A stretch of 18,007 nucleotides of DNA from Candidatus Gallimonas intestinigallinarum (GCA_019116405.1 DXBS01000067.1:1-18007), one strand, 5' to 3'; shown: positions 6,564-14,136, numbered from the stretch's first letter. Notes: generated by a model not told the origin, from the sequence alone. Program-made: numbers and translations.

Positions 6564-8006
6564 ATGGAGTTAAAGACGACGGAACAAAGGTATCGGGAAT
6601 TTCTCGATACCCTTCCTTTATCTACGCTCAGAATCCTTGGCAGACAGTACGGCGTTGCGGCGGCATCCTCCAGTCAGAAGAGCGCGTTGGTCGGCGATAT
6701 CATCGACATTCTGACGGGAAAAACGCAGCCCGTTCCGCGCTCCAATCGGGGCGCCCCCGCAAAGCAGACGTATATTGATCCCGCGATCGTCGATCGTCTG
6801 AACGAGATCCGTTCGCGCGCCGATGAGGATGGTTGGCAGAGAAAGGTCATCTTTGAGGTCGCTTCCCCGGACGAGGCGGGGCATTCGTCGTACGACGATC
6901 CCGTCTATACCGGGATTCTTGAGATCACGCCGGGCGGATACGGCTTTGTCCGTGCCGACAACTGCCAGCCCTCCGCCGCGGGGAAGGACGTCTTTCTCTC
7001 TGCGCCCTATATTCACGCCATGGAACTGCGGACGGGGGACTTTATCGCCTGTACGGCGCAGCCCCGCCAGAAAAACGAAGCGGCGGCCATTCTGGAACTG
7101 CTGAGCGTCAACGGTCTGCCGCAGGGAAAATACAATGCCCGTCCCGTCTTTGAGACGCTCACGGCGGTCTATCCCACCGAAAAAATCGGGCTTTCCGAAC
7201 AGTGCGGCGATGACGCGCTGCGCATGCTCGATCTGTTTGCGCCGATCGGAAAGGGACAACGCGCCCTGATCACGGCGCCGCCCAAGGCGGGGAAAACGAC
7301 GCTCTTGAAGTCCGTTGCGCGCGCGATTCACCAGTTTCACAGGGATATCGAGCTACTCGTCCTTCTCATCGACGAGCGCCCGGAAGAGGTTACGGACATT
7401 AGCTTTGCGGTGCGGGGCAGCACGGTCGTATCCTCGACGTTTGACGAGGCTGCAGAACACCATGTGCGGGCTGCGCAGCTTCTCTTGGAGCACGCAAAGC
7501 GGCTTGTCGAGCACGGCAAGGACGTCGTAATTTTGCTGGATTCTCTGACCAAACTCACGCGCGCTTACAACAACGTCGTCGAGAGTAGTGGAAAAACGCT
7601 CTCGGGCGGGCTGGATCCTGCGGCGCTTGCAGGACCTAAACGCTTCTTCGGAGCGGCGCGCAAGACCAAGGAGGCGGGGAGTCTCACCATTCTCGCGACC
7701 GCATTGGTCGAAACGGGCAGCCGCATGGACGACGTCATCTATGAGGAGTTCAAGGGGACGGGAAACGCGGATATCTTTTTATCCCGAGAACTTGCAGAGC
7801 GCAGGATCTTTCCCGCCATCGACTTGCGCCGCTCGGGCACGCGCAAGGAAGAGCTTTTGTTGTCCGCGGAAGAGGCGGAAGCGGTCGGACAGTTCAGAGT
7901 GCATGGGCTGACGGATATCGCAGTGATCAAGGAAATTTTGGGGCGCACTGCGGACAATGCAGAACTTGTGTCGCGCCTGCCGGAATGGCTGCGCGGCTTG
8001 AAATAA
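6564..8006 (+). CDS. rho: Transcription termination factor Rho
   Basis: Hexameric RNA helicase that pulls RNA from RNA polymerase. The 480 residues contain the Rho N-terminal helical domain (about 6-52), a short linker, the cold-shock-like RNA-binding domain (about 113-182, with GGYGFVR), and the RecA-type ATPase: Walker A APPKAGKTT (238-246), catalytic Glu region DERPEE (270-275), Walker B VVILLDSLTK (321-330), the RNA-gripping loop before PKRFFGAAR (358-366), and RRSGTRKEELL (422-432) with the arginine finger. The linker lacks the long basic insert seen in actinobacterial Rho, and all key residues appear intact. The ATG follows the MBL stop without a gap, so the two are co-translated. Intrinsic terminators are also present in the window, so both termination modes are probably used. 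Confidence 0.97.
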   Translation: MELKTTEQRYREFLDTLPLSTLRILGRQYGVAAASSSQKSALVGDIIDILTGKTQPVPRSNRGAPAKQTYIDPAIVDRLNEIRSRADEDGWQRKVIFEVASPDEAGHSSYDDPVYTGILEITPGGYGFVRADNCQPSAAGKDVFLSAPYIHAMELRTGDFIACTAQPRQKNEAAAILELLSVNGLPQGKYNARPVFETLTAVYPTEKIGLSEQCGDDALRMLDLFAPIGKGQRALITAPPKAGKTTLLKSVARAIHQFHRDIELLVLLIDERPEEVTDISFAVRGSTVVSSTFDEAAEHHVRAAQLLLEHAKRLVEHGKDVVILLDSLTKLTRAYNNVVESSGKTLSGGLDPAALAGPKRFFGAARKTKEAGSLTILATALVETGSRMDDVIYEEFKGTGNADIFLSRELAERRIFPAIDLRRSGTRKEELLLSAEEAEAVGQFRVHGLTDIAVIKEILGRTADNAELVSRLPEWLRGLK

Positions 8007-8029
8007 TATATACCAAGGGGCAGAAGATT

Positions 8030-8977
8030 ATGGTCATAGGCATTGATTTGGGCGGCATGTCTGCCAAGGCGGCGCTGCTTGTCGGCGATCAATTGAAGGG
8101 AAAATCGCGCGTGGAGACGTCCGCATCCAATACGGCGGAGCAGACGGCTGTCGCGCTGGCGCAGCTCGTTTTGCAGACGGCGGAGAAAGCCAATAAGAGC
8201 ATGGACGATATTCAGGCGATCGGCATCGGCTCGCCCGGCGTTGTGGACAGCGCAGACGGCGTGATCGCTTCTTGGACAAATTTCGGCTGGAAGAATGTAC
8301 CGCTTGCGTCGCTCGTGGAGAAATATACGGGCAAAAAGACCTTTGTTTTGAACGATGCCAACGCGGCGGCGCTCGGCGAGGCGCGCTATGGCGCCGGCAG
8401 GCAGTATTCGGGCAGTGTCCTTCTGACGCTCGGAACGGGCATCGGCAGCGGCATCATTCTCGGCGGAAAGCTTTTTGAGGGCTTCCGCAGTGCGGGCGCG
8501 GAGATCGGGCACGTCGTCCTCCATAAGGACGGAGAGCTCTGCTCGTGCGGCAGGCGCGGTTGTTTTGAGCGGTATGCCTCCGCGAGCGCGCTCATTCGCA
8601 TGACGCAGGAAAAGATGCGCAGTGTGCCGCAGAGTGCGCTCTGGAAGTACGCGCCGACGGTAGAGCAGGCGGACGGAAGAACGGTTTTCCTGGCGCTGAA
8701 AGAGGGGGACGAGGCAGCAAAGAGCGTCCTTGATGGGTATGTGGCGGAACTCGGAGAAGGGATCACCAATATTGTCAACGCGTTCCGTCCGCAGGCGATC
8801 ATTCTCGGGGGTGGAATCTCGGCAGAGGGGGAGACGCTTCTTGCGCCTCTCAGAAAATACGTCTATCCCCGCATCTATGTCTCGCAGGACTATGCGCCCC
8901 TGGAGATCTGCTGCGCCTCGCTCGGCAACGACGCAGGTCTGTACGGCGCCGCAGCGTATGCCTTTGCAAGATTGTAA
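8030..8977 (+). CDS. ROK-family sugar kinase, glucokinase-like
   Basis: 315 residues from ATG 8030, preceded by AAGGGG; an in-frame ATG at 7985 overlaps rho and has no ribosome site. Visible ROK features are the N-terminal phosphate loop IGIDLGGMS (3-11; the usual T after GG is M here), NDANAAALGEA (108-118) with the catalytic Asp109, LGTGIGSGI (134-142), EIGH (158-161) and the zinc motif CSCGRRGCFE (171-180), then ILGGGIS (258-264). Length and motifs fit Gram-positive GlcK glucokinases, which phosphorylate glucose at C6 with ATP; N-acyl sugar specificity cannot be excluded. There is no N-terminal helix-turn-helix, so it is not a ROK repressor. The 23-base gap after rho with no terminator suggests co-transcription. 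Confidence 0.92.
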   Translation: MVIGIDLGGMSAKAALLVGDQLKGKSRVETSASNTAEQTAVALAQLVLQTAEKANKSMDDIQAIGIGSPGVVDSADGVIASWTNFGWKNVPLASLVEKYTGKKTFVLNDANAAALGEARYGAGRQYSGSVLLTLGTGIGSGIILGGKLFEGFRSAGAEIGHVVLHKDGELCSCGRRGCFERYASASALIRMTQEKMRSVPQSALWKYAPTVEQADGRTVFLALKEGDEAAKSVLDGYVAELGEGITNIVNAFRPQAIILGGGISAEGETLLAPLRKYVYPRIYVSQDYAPLEICCASLGNDAGLYGAAAYAFARL

Positions 8978-9008
8978 TTGCATTTGAAAATGATAAGGCG
9001 GTGGGTGC

Positions 9009-9407
9009 ATGGAAGAGGTAATTAAATGGTGCATAACTGCCGTATGTGCCTTGCTTCCTGCCATTACGATTTATTTGGTGGTCAATGTCTTGTCATGGAA
9101 ACCCAAAAGGAAGGCTGCCGTCAAAAATGAAATTGCACAACCGCGTCAATATTTTTGGATTTTTGTAGGTTCCACCGTTTTATGGAGCGCAATGGCTTTA
9201 TTTGCTCTCTTTATGCCGGAAGAAATGGACGCAAATGATTCAAGCACATTTGGCTGCATATTCTCCTTGGTATTTGCACTTTTTTCATTGGTCGGTGCAA
9301 TTGGTTTTATCGGTGGCGCATCGTTCTCGGGAAAAAAGAATTTACCTGTTACTTCCTTCTTCGGACGCGGACATACCAATATTCCGAAGTACATTTCAAA
9401 GAATTAA
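9009..9407 (+). CDS. Small membrane protein of unknown family, probably shortened by a frameshift
   Basis: 132 residues with three hydrophobic segments: about 5-28 (CALLPAITIYLVV), 47-69 (YFWIFVGSTVLWSAMALFALF) and 81-103 (GCIFSLVFALFSLVGAIGFIGG), then a short tail. The family is not recognised. The region is clearly more AT-rich than rho and the kinase upstream, which hints at a different origin. The reading frame stops at 9405-9407, but the +1 frame continues with convincing coding sequence to 9540 (next entry). Skipping one A in the AAA at 9398-9400 would join them into a 176-residue protein. It follows the ROK gene by 31 bases and could be the last gene of that operon. Confidence 0.6.
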   Translation: MEEVIKWCITAVCALLPAITIYLVVNVLSWKPKRKAAVKNEIAQPRQYFWIFVGSTVLWSAMALFALFMPEEMDANDSSTFGCIFSLVFALFSLVGAIGFIGGASFSGKKNLPVTSFFGRGHTNIPKYISKN

Positions 9408-9540
9408 TAACCACTACCGTATTTACTGCGGTAAAAAATATATCTGTTCGGTTTTGGATGAGTCCGATAATTGTGAAAGGCTGCGGGGCTTGATTGCGAA
9501 GTACTCGCCCATTCATAATCCCATGCGCAGCAACCACTGA
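9400..9540 (+). pseudogene. Out-of-frame C-terminal remainder of the small membrane protein
   Basis: In the frame beginning AGA at 9400 the sequence reads RINNHYRIYCGKKYICSVLD and then a charged SDNCERLRGLIAKYSP-like tail, ending in TGA at 9538-9540 just before a hairpin. It has no start of its own, looks like a small soluble C-terminal domain, and is best explained as the original 3' end of the gene at 9009. A sequencing or assembly indel would look the same. Confidence 0.5.
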
Positions 9541-9543
9541 CGA

Positions 9544-9575
9544 AAGCAAGCCCGCCGATCACGGCGGGCTTGCTT
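9544..9575. terminator. Strong GC-rich hairpin downstream of the small membrane protein
   Basis: AAGCAAGCCCGCCG (9544-9557), loop ATCA, CGGCGGGCTTGCTT (9562-9575): a perfect 14-bp stem. It lacks a proper T run on the plus strand, so it may be a weak terminator or an RNA 3'-end protecting structure. Confidence 0.55.
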
Positions 9576-9580
9576 CTATC

Positions 9581-9612
9581 AAAAAAACCGAGGAAGTTTC
9601 CTCGGTTTTTTT
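9581..9612. terminator. Two-way intrinsic terminator
   Basis: Seven A, CCGAGGA (9588-9594), loop AGTT, TCCTCGG (9599-9605), then seven T. The A and T runs make it work in both directions: for the rho-kinase operon from the left and for the PadR-type gene, whose stop codon is at 9614, from the right. Confidence 0.88.
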
Positions 9613-9613
9613 G

Positions 9614-12280
9614 TCAGTTGTTCGTTGATGGACGGGCCTGCTGCGGGCGTATCTGAATGTAGTATACGACGCCGAAGAGGATGATGCCAAGGTATGCGAT
9701 GATGGGAATGATCACCCATGCAGCGAGCGTCAGCGGAGCGCTGAAGTCGATGCGTGCCGCAAGCGCGATGATCAACGTGATGATCACCAATAAAATATAG
9801 GTGATCACAACGTTGAGAATGATCGGTCCCGTCTTGCGCAGCGATCTTGCGCCATAGTGGTTGGCATAGGCGAGCCCCGTCACAAGCAGGACGGCAAAGC
9901 CGACGCCCCACAGCAAATAGGGATAGAACCCGGGAAGGGCGATGGATGAAGAAAGTCCGAGCAGGATGGCGCCCATCGCGATGCAGAAGGCGCAGAACGC
10001 GATCCCGCTGAAAAAGAGGGCTTTCCCCTTATTGACAAGGCTTTCAGTTTCCTGCTCGAACCGACCGGGCTTGCCGCCCGAGGTCTGGATGCGGATGCCG
10101 TCCTTTTCGGCGCGCGATTGCAGGTCAGTGAAATCGATCCCGTCCAATGACTTCGCTCTTGCGTCCTGCGGCGCGCTGTTTTCGGGCGAGACGGCATTGG
10201 CGTACAGACGCTGTACGACGGTGCGATAGTCGCCGCCCGCAGCGTCTGCCTCAGCGCCCTGCGGCGGGGCAGGGGAGTTGTAATGATTGTAGTCGCGGTT
10301 GGGCTGACGGGACGCAGGCGTGTTGAGGAGTTCCAGGTAGTTGCGCTGCAGCAGGGCGTGTTCCTGACGGCGGTAGATCTCCGCCTGTTCCGCAATGATG
10401 CGCTCCTCCTGCGCCTTCAGTTCATCCTGGTGCCTGGCGCGCTCCTGCGCGAGGACTGCTTCCAGGTGATTATTGTAGTTGTTGCGCTCTGCGGCGATCG
10501 CCGTTTCCGATCTGTGCCGCTCTGTCTCCAGCAAAAATTCATTGCGCTGGCGTTCGTCTGCAAGCAGGGCTTCCGAGCGCTTCTTTTCTTCTTCAAGCTG
10601 TGCTTCCGACTTCTTGCGCTCTTCTTCCAGCTGCTCTTCGGCGGCCTTTTTCTGATCTTCCAGCTGTTGCAGGAGCCCGTCGCGCGTTTCCTCCAGTTGC
10701 GCGATCTGCGCACGCTGTTCCTCCGCCTCCTGATTCACGAGGCGCTCTTCCGCGAGCCGCTGCGCCTCTTCCAGCGCCGCTTCGTTCTCCTTGAGCTCGT
10801 ATTCCAGCGACGCGATCTGGGCGCGGAGCGCTTCCTCCTGTTCGGTCGCTTCGCGCTCTTTCTGTGCTTCCAGTTCGGCGCGCTGTTCGTTGAGCGCGTT
10901 TTCCTTGTCCGCAAGTTCCTGTTCGCGGCGCTCATAGTCCTTGGCAACTGACTCGTTGTGCGCATCGAGATCGGTACGCCGCTGGGCAAGTGCCTGTTCT
11001 CGGGCGCTGATCTCGCGCTCGCGCCAGTCATATTCCTTGTGGAGCGCCGCATTCTGTGTATCCAGTTCGGCGCGCTTATGCACGAGTGCCTGTTCGCGGG
11101 CGGAAAGTTCCTGTTCGCGCCAATCCCGCTCTTTATAGAGCGCATCGTTACGTGTGCGGATCTCTTCCTCGAACGCCGCGCGCTGATCGGCAAACGCCTG
11201 CAGCGTCTGTTCCTCCAGTTGGGTGCGCTGTTCATGCAGCAGGGACGCCGCCTTTTCATCCAGTTCGGCGCGCTCGGCTGCGAGCGCCTCCTCGCGGGCG
11301 GCAAGCTCCGCAGAGCGCTGCTCCTGTTCCTTTTGCGTCGCTTCGCGTTCGGCGGTCAGGTCGGAGCGCTGCCGGTTGATCGTATCTTCCCGCGTGGCAA
11401 GCTCCTGTTCCCGCCATGCAAATTCCTTAAACGTCGCCTCATTTTGCGCAATCGCCTTGTCTAATTCTGCTTCGCGTGCGCTGAGCTGCTGCTCCCGCGT
11501 TTCAAATGCCTGGGAGAGCTGCGCATTGCGGGCGCTTTCAGCTGCGATCTCCTGCTCCCGCAAAGAAAGCTGCGCCTCGCGTGCTGCGCTGTCTTTGGAG
11601 ACCGCCTCGCTCTTTGCGTCCAGTTCCGCCTGCCGATCGGCGATCGCCTTTTCGCGGGCGGCGAGTTCCTGTTCGCGCCAGTCATACTCCTTGGTCATCT
11701 CCTCGGCGCGGGTGCGAAGTTCCTCGTCAAAGGCAGCGCGCTGCTCGTTTAGCTTTTCCTGATAGCTCTCTTCGATCTGATCGAGCTCTGCGTCGTCATC
11801 AAACGAGGGGAGGTAGTCCAGCTCGCTGTCCTCGTCTTCGCCGCGCGGGACGCGGGAGGTGGAGTTTTTGAGGACGCGCATATTGACTTGGGTCGGCGCG
11901 GGGTTGGAGAAGTCGAAGTCCTTATCGGAGATCAGGCTGTCGATGACGGTGCGCGAATACTCCCATTCCGATTGATTCTGTTCGGAGATCGCCTTGCCCG
12001 CCTCGGTCAGGCTGAAATATTTTCTTCTGCCGCCGCTCACGGACCCGCCCCAGTAGGAGGTGACGTAGCCGTCCTTTTCCAGGCGCTTTAAGGCGCTGTA
12101 AAGGGAGGGCTGCTTCAGAGAATACTGCCCGTGGCTCTTGCGCTCGATTTCCGCGATGATCTCATAGCCGTACTTGTCGCCGTCATAGAGTGCGCGCAGA
12201 ATGATGGTGTTGATATGGCCGCGAATGAGATCGGAGCTGACCGATTTTTCGCTGCGTTCCGTTTGAACAACGTCGTCCAT
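9614..12280 (-). CDS. Membrane-anchored PadR-type winged-helix protein with a giant coiled coil
   Basis: 888 residues. Residues 18-105 form a PadR winged helix (LIRGHINTIILRALYDGDKY, then KQPSLYSALKRLEKDGYV and GRRKYFSLTEAGK), i.e. the usual PadR DNA-binding domain. An acidic linker (147-172) leads to a highly charged Glu/Gln/Arg/Ala coiled coil (about 165-655) with repeats headed by WREQEL-like motifs at 201, 233, 261, 289, 321, 387, 419 and 451. A Pro/Asn-rich flexible stretch (655-745) precedes four hydrophobic helices (about 753-776, 785-806, 818-842, 850-875). There is no signal peptide, so both the DNA-binding end and the coiled coil should be cytoplasmic. Ordinary PadR proteins are 100-200 residues. 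The start has AAGGAG seven bases upstream and a consensus promoter. The DNA-binding fold is well supported; tethering or sensing is inference. No adjacent gene reveals a ligand. Confidence 0.9.
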   Translation of the reverse strand: MDDVVQTERSEKSVSSDLIRGHINTIILRALYDGDKYGYEIIAEIERKSHGQYSLKQPSLYSALKRLEKDGYVTSYWGGSVSGGRRKYFSLTEAGKAISEQNQSEWEYSRTVIDSLISDKDFDFSNPAPTQVNMRVLKNSTSRVPRGEDEDSELDYLPSFDDDAELDQIEESYQEKLNEQRAAFDEELRTRAEEMTKEYDWREQELAAREKAIADRQAELDAKSEAVSKDSAAREAQLSLREQEIAAESARNAQLSQAFETREQQLSAREAELDKAIAQNEATFKEFAWREQELATREDTINRQRSDLTAEREATQKEQEQRSAELAAREEALAAERAELDEKAASLLHEQRTQLEEQTLQAFADQRAAFEEEIRTRNDALYKERDWREQELSAREQALVHKRAELDTQNAALHKEYDWREREISAREQALAQRRTDLDAHNESVAKDYERREQELADKENALNEQRAELEAQKEREATEQEEALRAQIASLEYELKENEAALEEAQRLAEERLVNQEAEEQRAQIAQLEETRDGLLQQLEDQKKAAEEQLEEERKKSEAQLEEEKKRSEALLADERQRNEFLLETERHRSETAIAAERNNYNNHLEAVLAQERARHQDELKAQEERIIAEQAEIYRRQEHALLQRNYLELLNTPASRQPNRDYNHYNSPAPPQGAEADAAGGDYRTVVQRLYANAVSPENSAPQDARAKSLDGIDFTDLQSRAEKDGIRIQTSGGKPGRFEQETESLVNKGKALFFSGIAFCAFCIAMGAILLGLSSSIALPGFYPYLLWGVGFAVLLVTGLAYANHYGARSLRKTGPIILNVVITYILLVIITLIIALAARIDFSAPLTLAAWVIIPIIAYLGIILFGVVYYIQIRPQQARPSTNN
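10316..11788 (-). repeat. Coiled-coil coding region with degenerate 28/32-codon repeats and an internal duplication
   Basis: Repeat heads (WREQEL, AREAQL, TREQQL and similar) recur at intervals of 32, 28, 28, 32, 66, 32 and 32 residues. Residues 181-230 (nt 11591-11740) and 367-416 (nt 11033-11182) align over their full length at a 186-residue offset, sharing AAF-EE-RTR and DWREQEL-ARE. The DNA copies have diverged, so the duplication is not recent. Confidence 0.75.
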
Positions 12281-12306
12281 ATCACGGCTCCTTTGTGTTT
12301 TTTATC

Positions 12307-12335
12307 ATTATACATGATTTGTCGGATTTTGTCAA
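12307..12335 (-). promoter_or_regulatory. Consensus promoter of the PadR-type membrane protein
   Basis: On the minus strand: TTGACA (12335-12330), a 17-bp spacer, TATAAT (12312-12307). The transcript should start near 12300, leaving a 20-base leader that contains the AAGGAG ribosome site. The perfect boxes predict strong expression unless repressed. Confidence 0.88.
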
Positions 12336-12347
12336 TAATCAAAGTAA

Positions 12348-12360
12348 TATGTCTGACATA
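12348..12360. promoter_or_regulatory. Palindrome upstream of the PadR-type promoter; candidate PadR operator
   Basis: TATGTC-T-GACATA is a perfect 13-bp dyad containing ATGT and ACAT, the half-sites known for PadR-family operators, although the 3-base gap is shorter than in the classical sites. Further TTTGTC copies occur at 12318-12323 and 12328-12333, so the TGTC motifs are spaced by 10 and 20 bases, on one face of the helix. The stretch 12281-12420 between the divergent genes holds only these elements. Confidence 0.4.
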
Positions 12361-12420
12361 ATTTTATGATATTTTGTGTTTTTTGGCATATGAATTCACT
12401 AAATATCGTATTTTTAGGGA

Positions 12421-13590
12421 ATGGGGACTATTCGGGCGGCACTCTTTCTCATTGGGACGACAGTCGGCGCAGGTTTTCTGACCGGGGCGGAACTTGTCCG
12501 TTTTTTCGGCGGCGCGGGGTATCTGTTTGCGCTCGCGGCGGCGTGCGGCATGCAATTTGCGTGTGGCGTTTTATTTTTATCGCTCGGGAAAAATTACGGC
12601 GGATGCAATGGCGCGATGCGCGCACTCTTCGGCAGGAGCGGTAAGGCGGTCTACATTTTGCTGCTTGCCGTCACCTTTTTCCCCTGTGCCGGGATGCTTG
12701 CGGGTCTGGATGCGCTCATCCCGAACTATGCACCATTTCCGTCTATGATAGGACTTGCTGTCGTTGTATTCTTTTTGTGCCGCGGGCTCAGGGGCGTTGG
12801 CGCGCTGAATACCGCGCTCGTTCCCTTTTTGATCGCGCTTGTCCTTCTGACGGGCATCGGAAAGGTAGCGGCGCCTTTGCAAATGCCTGCGCTCTCAGAG
12901 GGAGGCAATGCCGTTCTCTATGCGGGAATGAACACCGCGTTCGCCGCGCCCGTGCTCATGGACACCGGCCGTGAAGTGCGTGCACCCGTGCGCGCATGCG
13001 CATTTGCATCTGTCTGCATTTTTTTATGCGGCGCGTGCATTTTAGGGGGCATCTTTGCCATGGGGGATGCGGCGCTCGTCTCGCCCATGCCGTACCTCGT
13101 TGTCATCCGGGGCAGGCGGGTTTTTGCCGTCGCCGTCGGCTGTTCGGTCCTGACGTCGCTCTCGTCCGCGCTCTATCCGCTGTTCACGGCATGCGAACGC
13201 CTCGGCGCGCAGAAAAATGCCGCAAGGGGCGTGGTGCTCCTCGCGGCGTTTATCCTGTCACGGGTCGGACTTGCAAGGGTCATAGACCTCTTCTATCCGA
13301 TTGCCGGTGCAATAGGGATCGTATTTTCAGTTGTTTGTGTTCTTGACGAGTACCTTTTCCAGCAGTACCACAAGGGCGTACATGCCCGCCGCAAGCAGAC
13401 AGAGAACAAAGGTCGCGCTCATGACAAGATCCAGCTTAAACACCTGACCGCCGTAGACGATGAGGTATCCAAGGCCCGCTCGCGAGACAATGTACTCGCC
13501 CATGATGGACCCGATCCACGCCATTCCCACATTGACTTTGAGCATGGAGATGACGGCGGGATAGGAGGACGGGATGACAAGTTTCCATAG
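12421..13590 (+). CDS. YkvI-like LeuT-fold membrane transporter with aberrant C-terminus
   Basis: Of 389 residues, 1-308 are a polytopic membrane protein with about nine or ten hydrophobic segments. The opening LIGTTVGAGFLTGAEL (10-25) is typical of the YkvI branch of the APC/LeuT superfamily, with its glycine-rich broken first helix. The substrate is unknown. The last membrane segment is about 287-308. From codon 303 onward the frame runs antisense through the ABC permease gene, producing an 80-residue hydrophilic tail rich in His, Asp, Arg and Lys that looks like a non-coding frame. The natural stop seems lost, perhaps by a deletion that joined the two genes. The start is the only possible ATG (an in-frame TAG is at 12415), the AGGGA motif is too close to it to be a good ribosome site, and no convincing promoter is visible. 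It may be decaying. Confidence 0.7.
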   Translation: MGTIRAALFLIGTTVGAGFLTGAELVRFFGGAGYLFALAAACGMQFACGVLFLSLGKNYGGCNGAMRALFGRSGKAVYILLLAVTFFPCAGMLAGLDALIPNYAPFPSMIGLAVVVFFLCRGLRGVGALNTALVPFLIALVLLTGIGKVAAPLQMPALSEGGNAVLYAGMNTAFAAPVLMDTGREVRAPVRACAFASVCIFLCGACILGGIFAMGDAALVSPMPYLVVIRGRRVFAVAVGCSVLTSLSSALYPLFTACERLGAQKNAARGVVLLAAFILSRVGLARVIDLFYPIAGAIGIVFSVVCVLDEYLFQQYHKGVHARRKQTENKGRAHDKIQLKHLTAVDDEVSKARSRDNVLAHDGPDPRHSHIDFEHGDDGGIGGRDDKFP

Positions 13591-14136
13591 GATCTGCCAT
13601 TTGTTTGCGCCCATCGAGCGCATCAGAAGAATCTTGCTCTCCTCCGTCGCGATGAAGGCGGACAGAACGTGCATGATGGCAATGATGATGCCGACGAGCA
13701 CGGTCATAAAGACGATCGCTTCGCTCCCCGTGCCGAACCAGATGATGATGAGCGGTCCCAGAGCGATCTTGGGAAGGGCGTTGAGGACGACGATGTACGG
13801 CTCAAGGACGCGGCGCAGCGTGTCGCTCCACCAGAGCACAAGCGCGACGGCAAACCCGAGGACGACGGCGATCGCAAAGCCGGCGAGCGTCTCCCAGAGC
13901 GTCACGCCGATATGGTAAAAGAGGCTGCCGTCCGATGCAAGATCTGCGAGCGTCGTCACAATGCGGGAAGGGGAACTCATGATGAAGGGGTCCACCCAGC
14001 CCATCGCCGTGACCAGTTCCCACAGCCCCAAAAGCAGCGCGAGGACGCCGATGCGCAGCGCCCAGACGAGGGCAAGGTTTTGTTTGCGCCGCCGTAAAAA
14101 GCGGGCATGTTCCTGAGAATAGTTGACGTGTTTCAT
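13327..14136 (-). CDS. ABC transporter permease, SsuC/TauC/ThiX type
   Basis: 269 residues from the ATG at 14136, which overlaps the TGA of the ATPase (ATGA); an in-frame ATG at 14154 lacks a ribosome site. About six membrane helices. The conserved cytoplasmic coupling loop reads RSMGANKWQILWKLVIPSSY (173-192), matching the EAA loop that contacts the ATPase. VLNALPKIALGPLIIIWFG (118-136) is a signature of the nitrate/sulfonate/taurine/HMP permease family (BPD_transp_1). It forms the transmembrane pore of the importer made with the two genes upstream. The 3' end lies under the tail of the convergent transporter frame, yet the C-terminus (LVVLLEKVLVK) is normal for the family. Confidence 0.92.
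   Translation of the reverse strand: MKHVNYSQEHARFLRRRKQNLALVWALRIGVLALLLGLWELVTAMGWVDPFIMSSPSRIVTTLADLASDGSLFYHIGVTLWETLAGFAIAVVLGFAVALVLWWSDTLRRVLEPYIVVLNALPKIALGPLIIIWFGTGSEAIVFMTVLVGIIIAIMHVLSAFIATEESKILLMRSMGANKWQILWKLVIPSSYPAVISMLKVNVGMAWIGSIMGEYIVSRAGLGYLIVYGGQVFKLDLVMSATFVLCLLAAGMYALVVLLEKVLVKNTNN

Noticed and set aside
7985..8029. ATG at 7985 as the start of the ROK kinase
   Set aside because: It overlaps the end of rho, has no ribosome site, and the family begins at the IGIDLGG strand; ATG 8030 has AAGGGG upstream.
7739..9064. 441-residue minus-strand frame opposite rho and the ROK kinase
   Set aside because: Crosses two well-supported genes in antisense and shows no family motif or ribosome site.
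10283..10951. 222-residue plus-strand frame with leucine/phenylalanine-rich hydrophobic repeats
   Set aside because: It is the antisense of the Glu/Gln/Arg coiled-coil repeats; hydrophobicity is a by-product of CTTC/GCG codons read backwards.
10316..11788. Recurrent short DNA similarities that might suggest a CRISPR or minisatellite array
   Set aside because: The repeats are degenerate, lie in one open frame and keep protein-level periodicity; there are no constant repeats with unique spacers.
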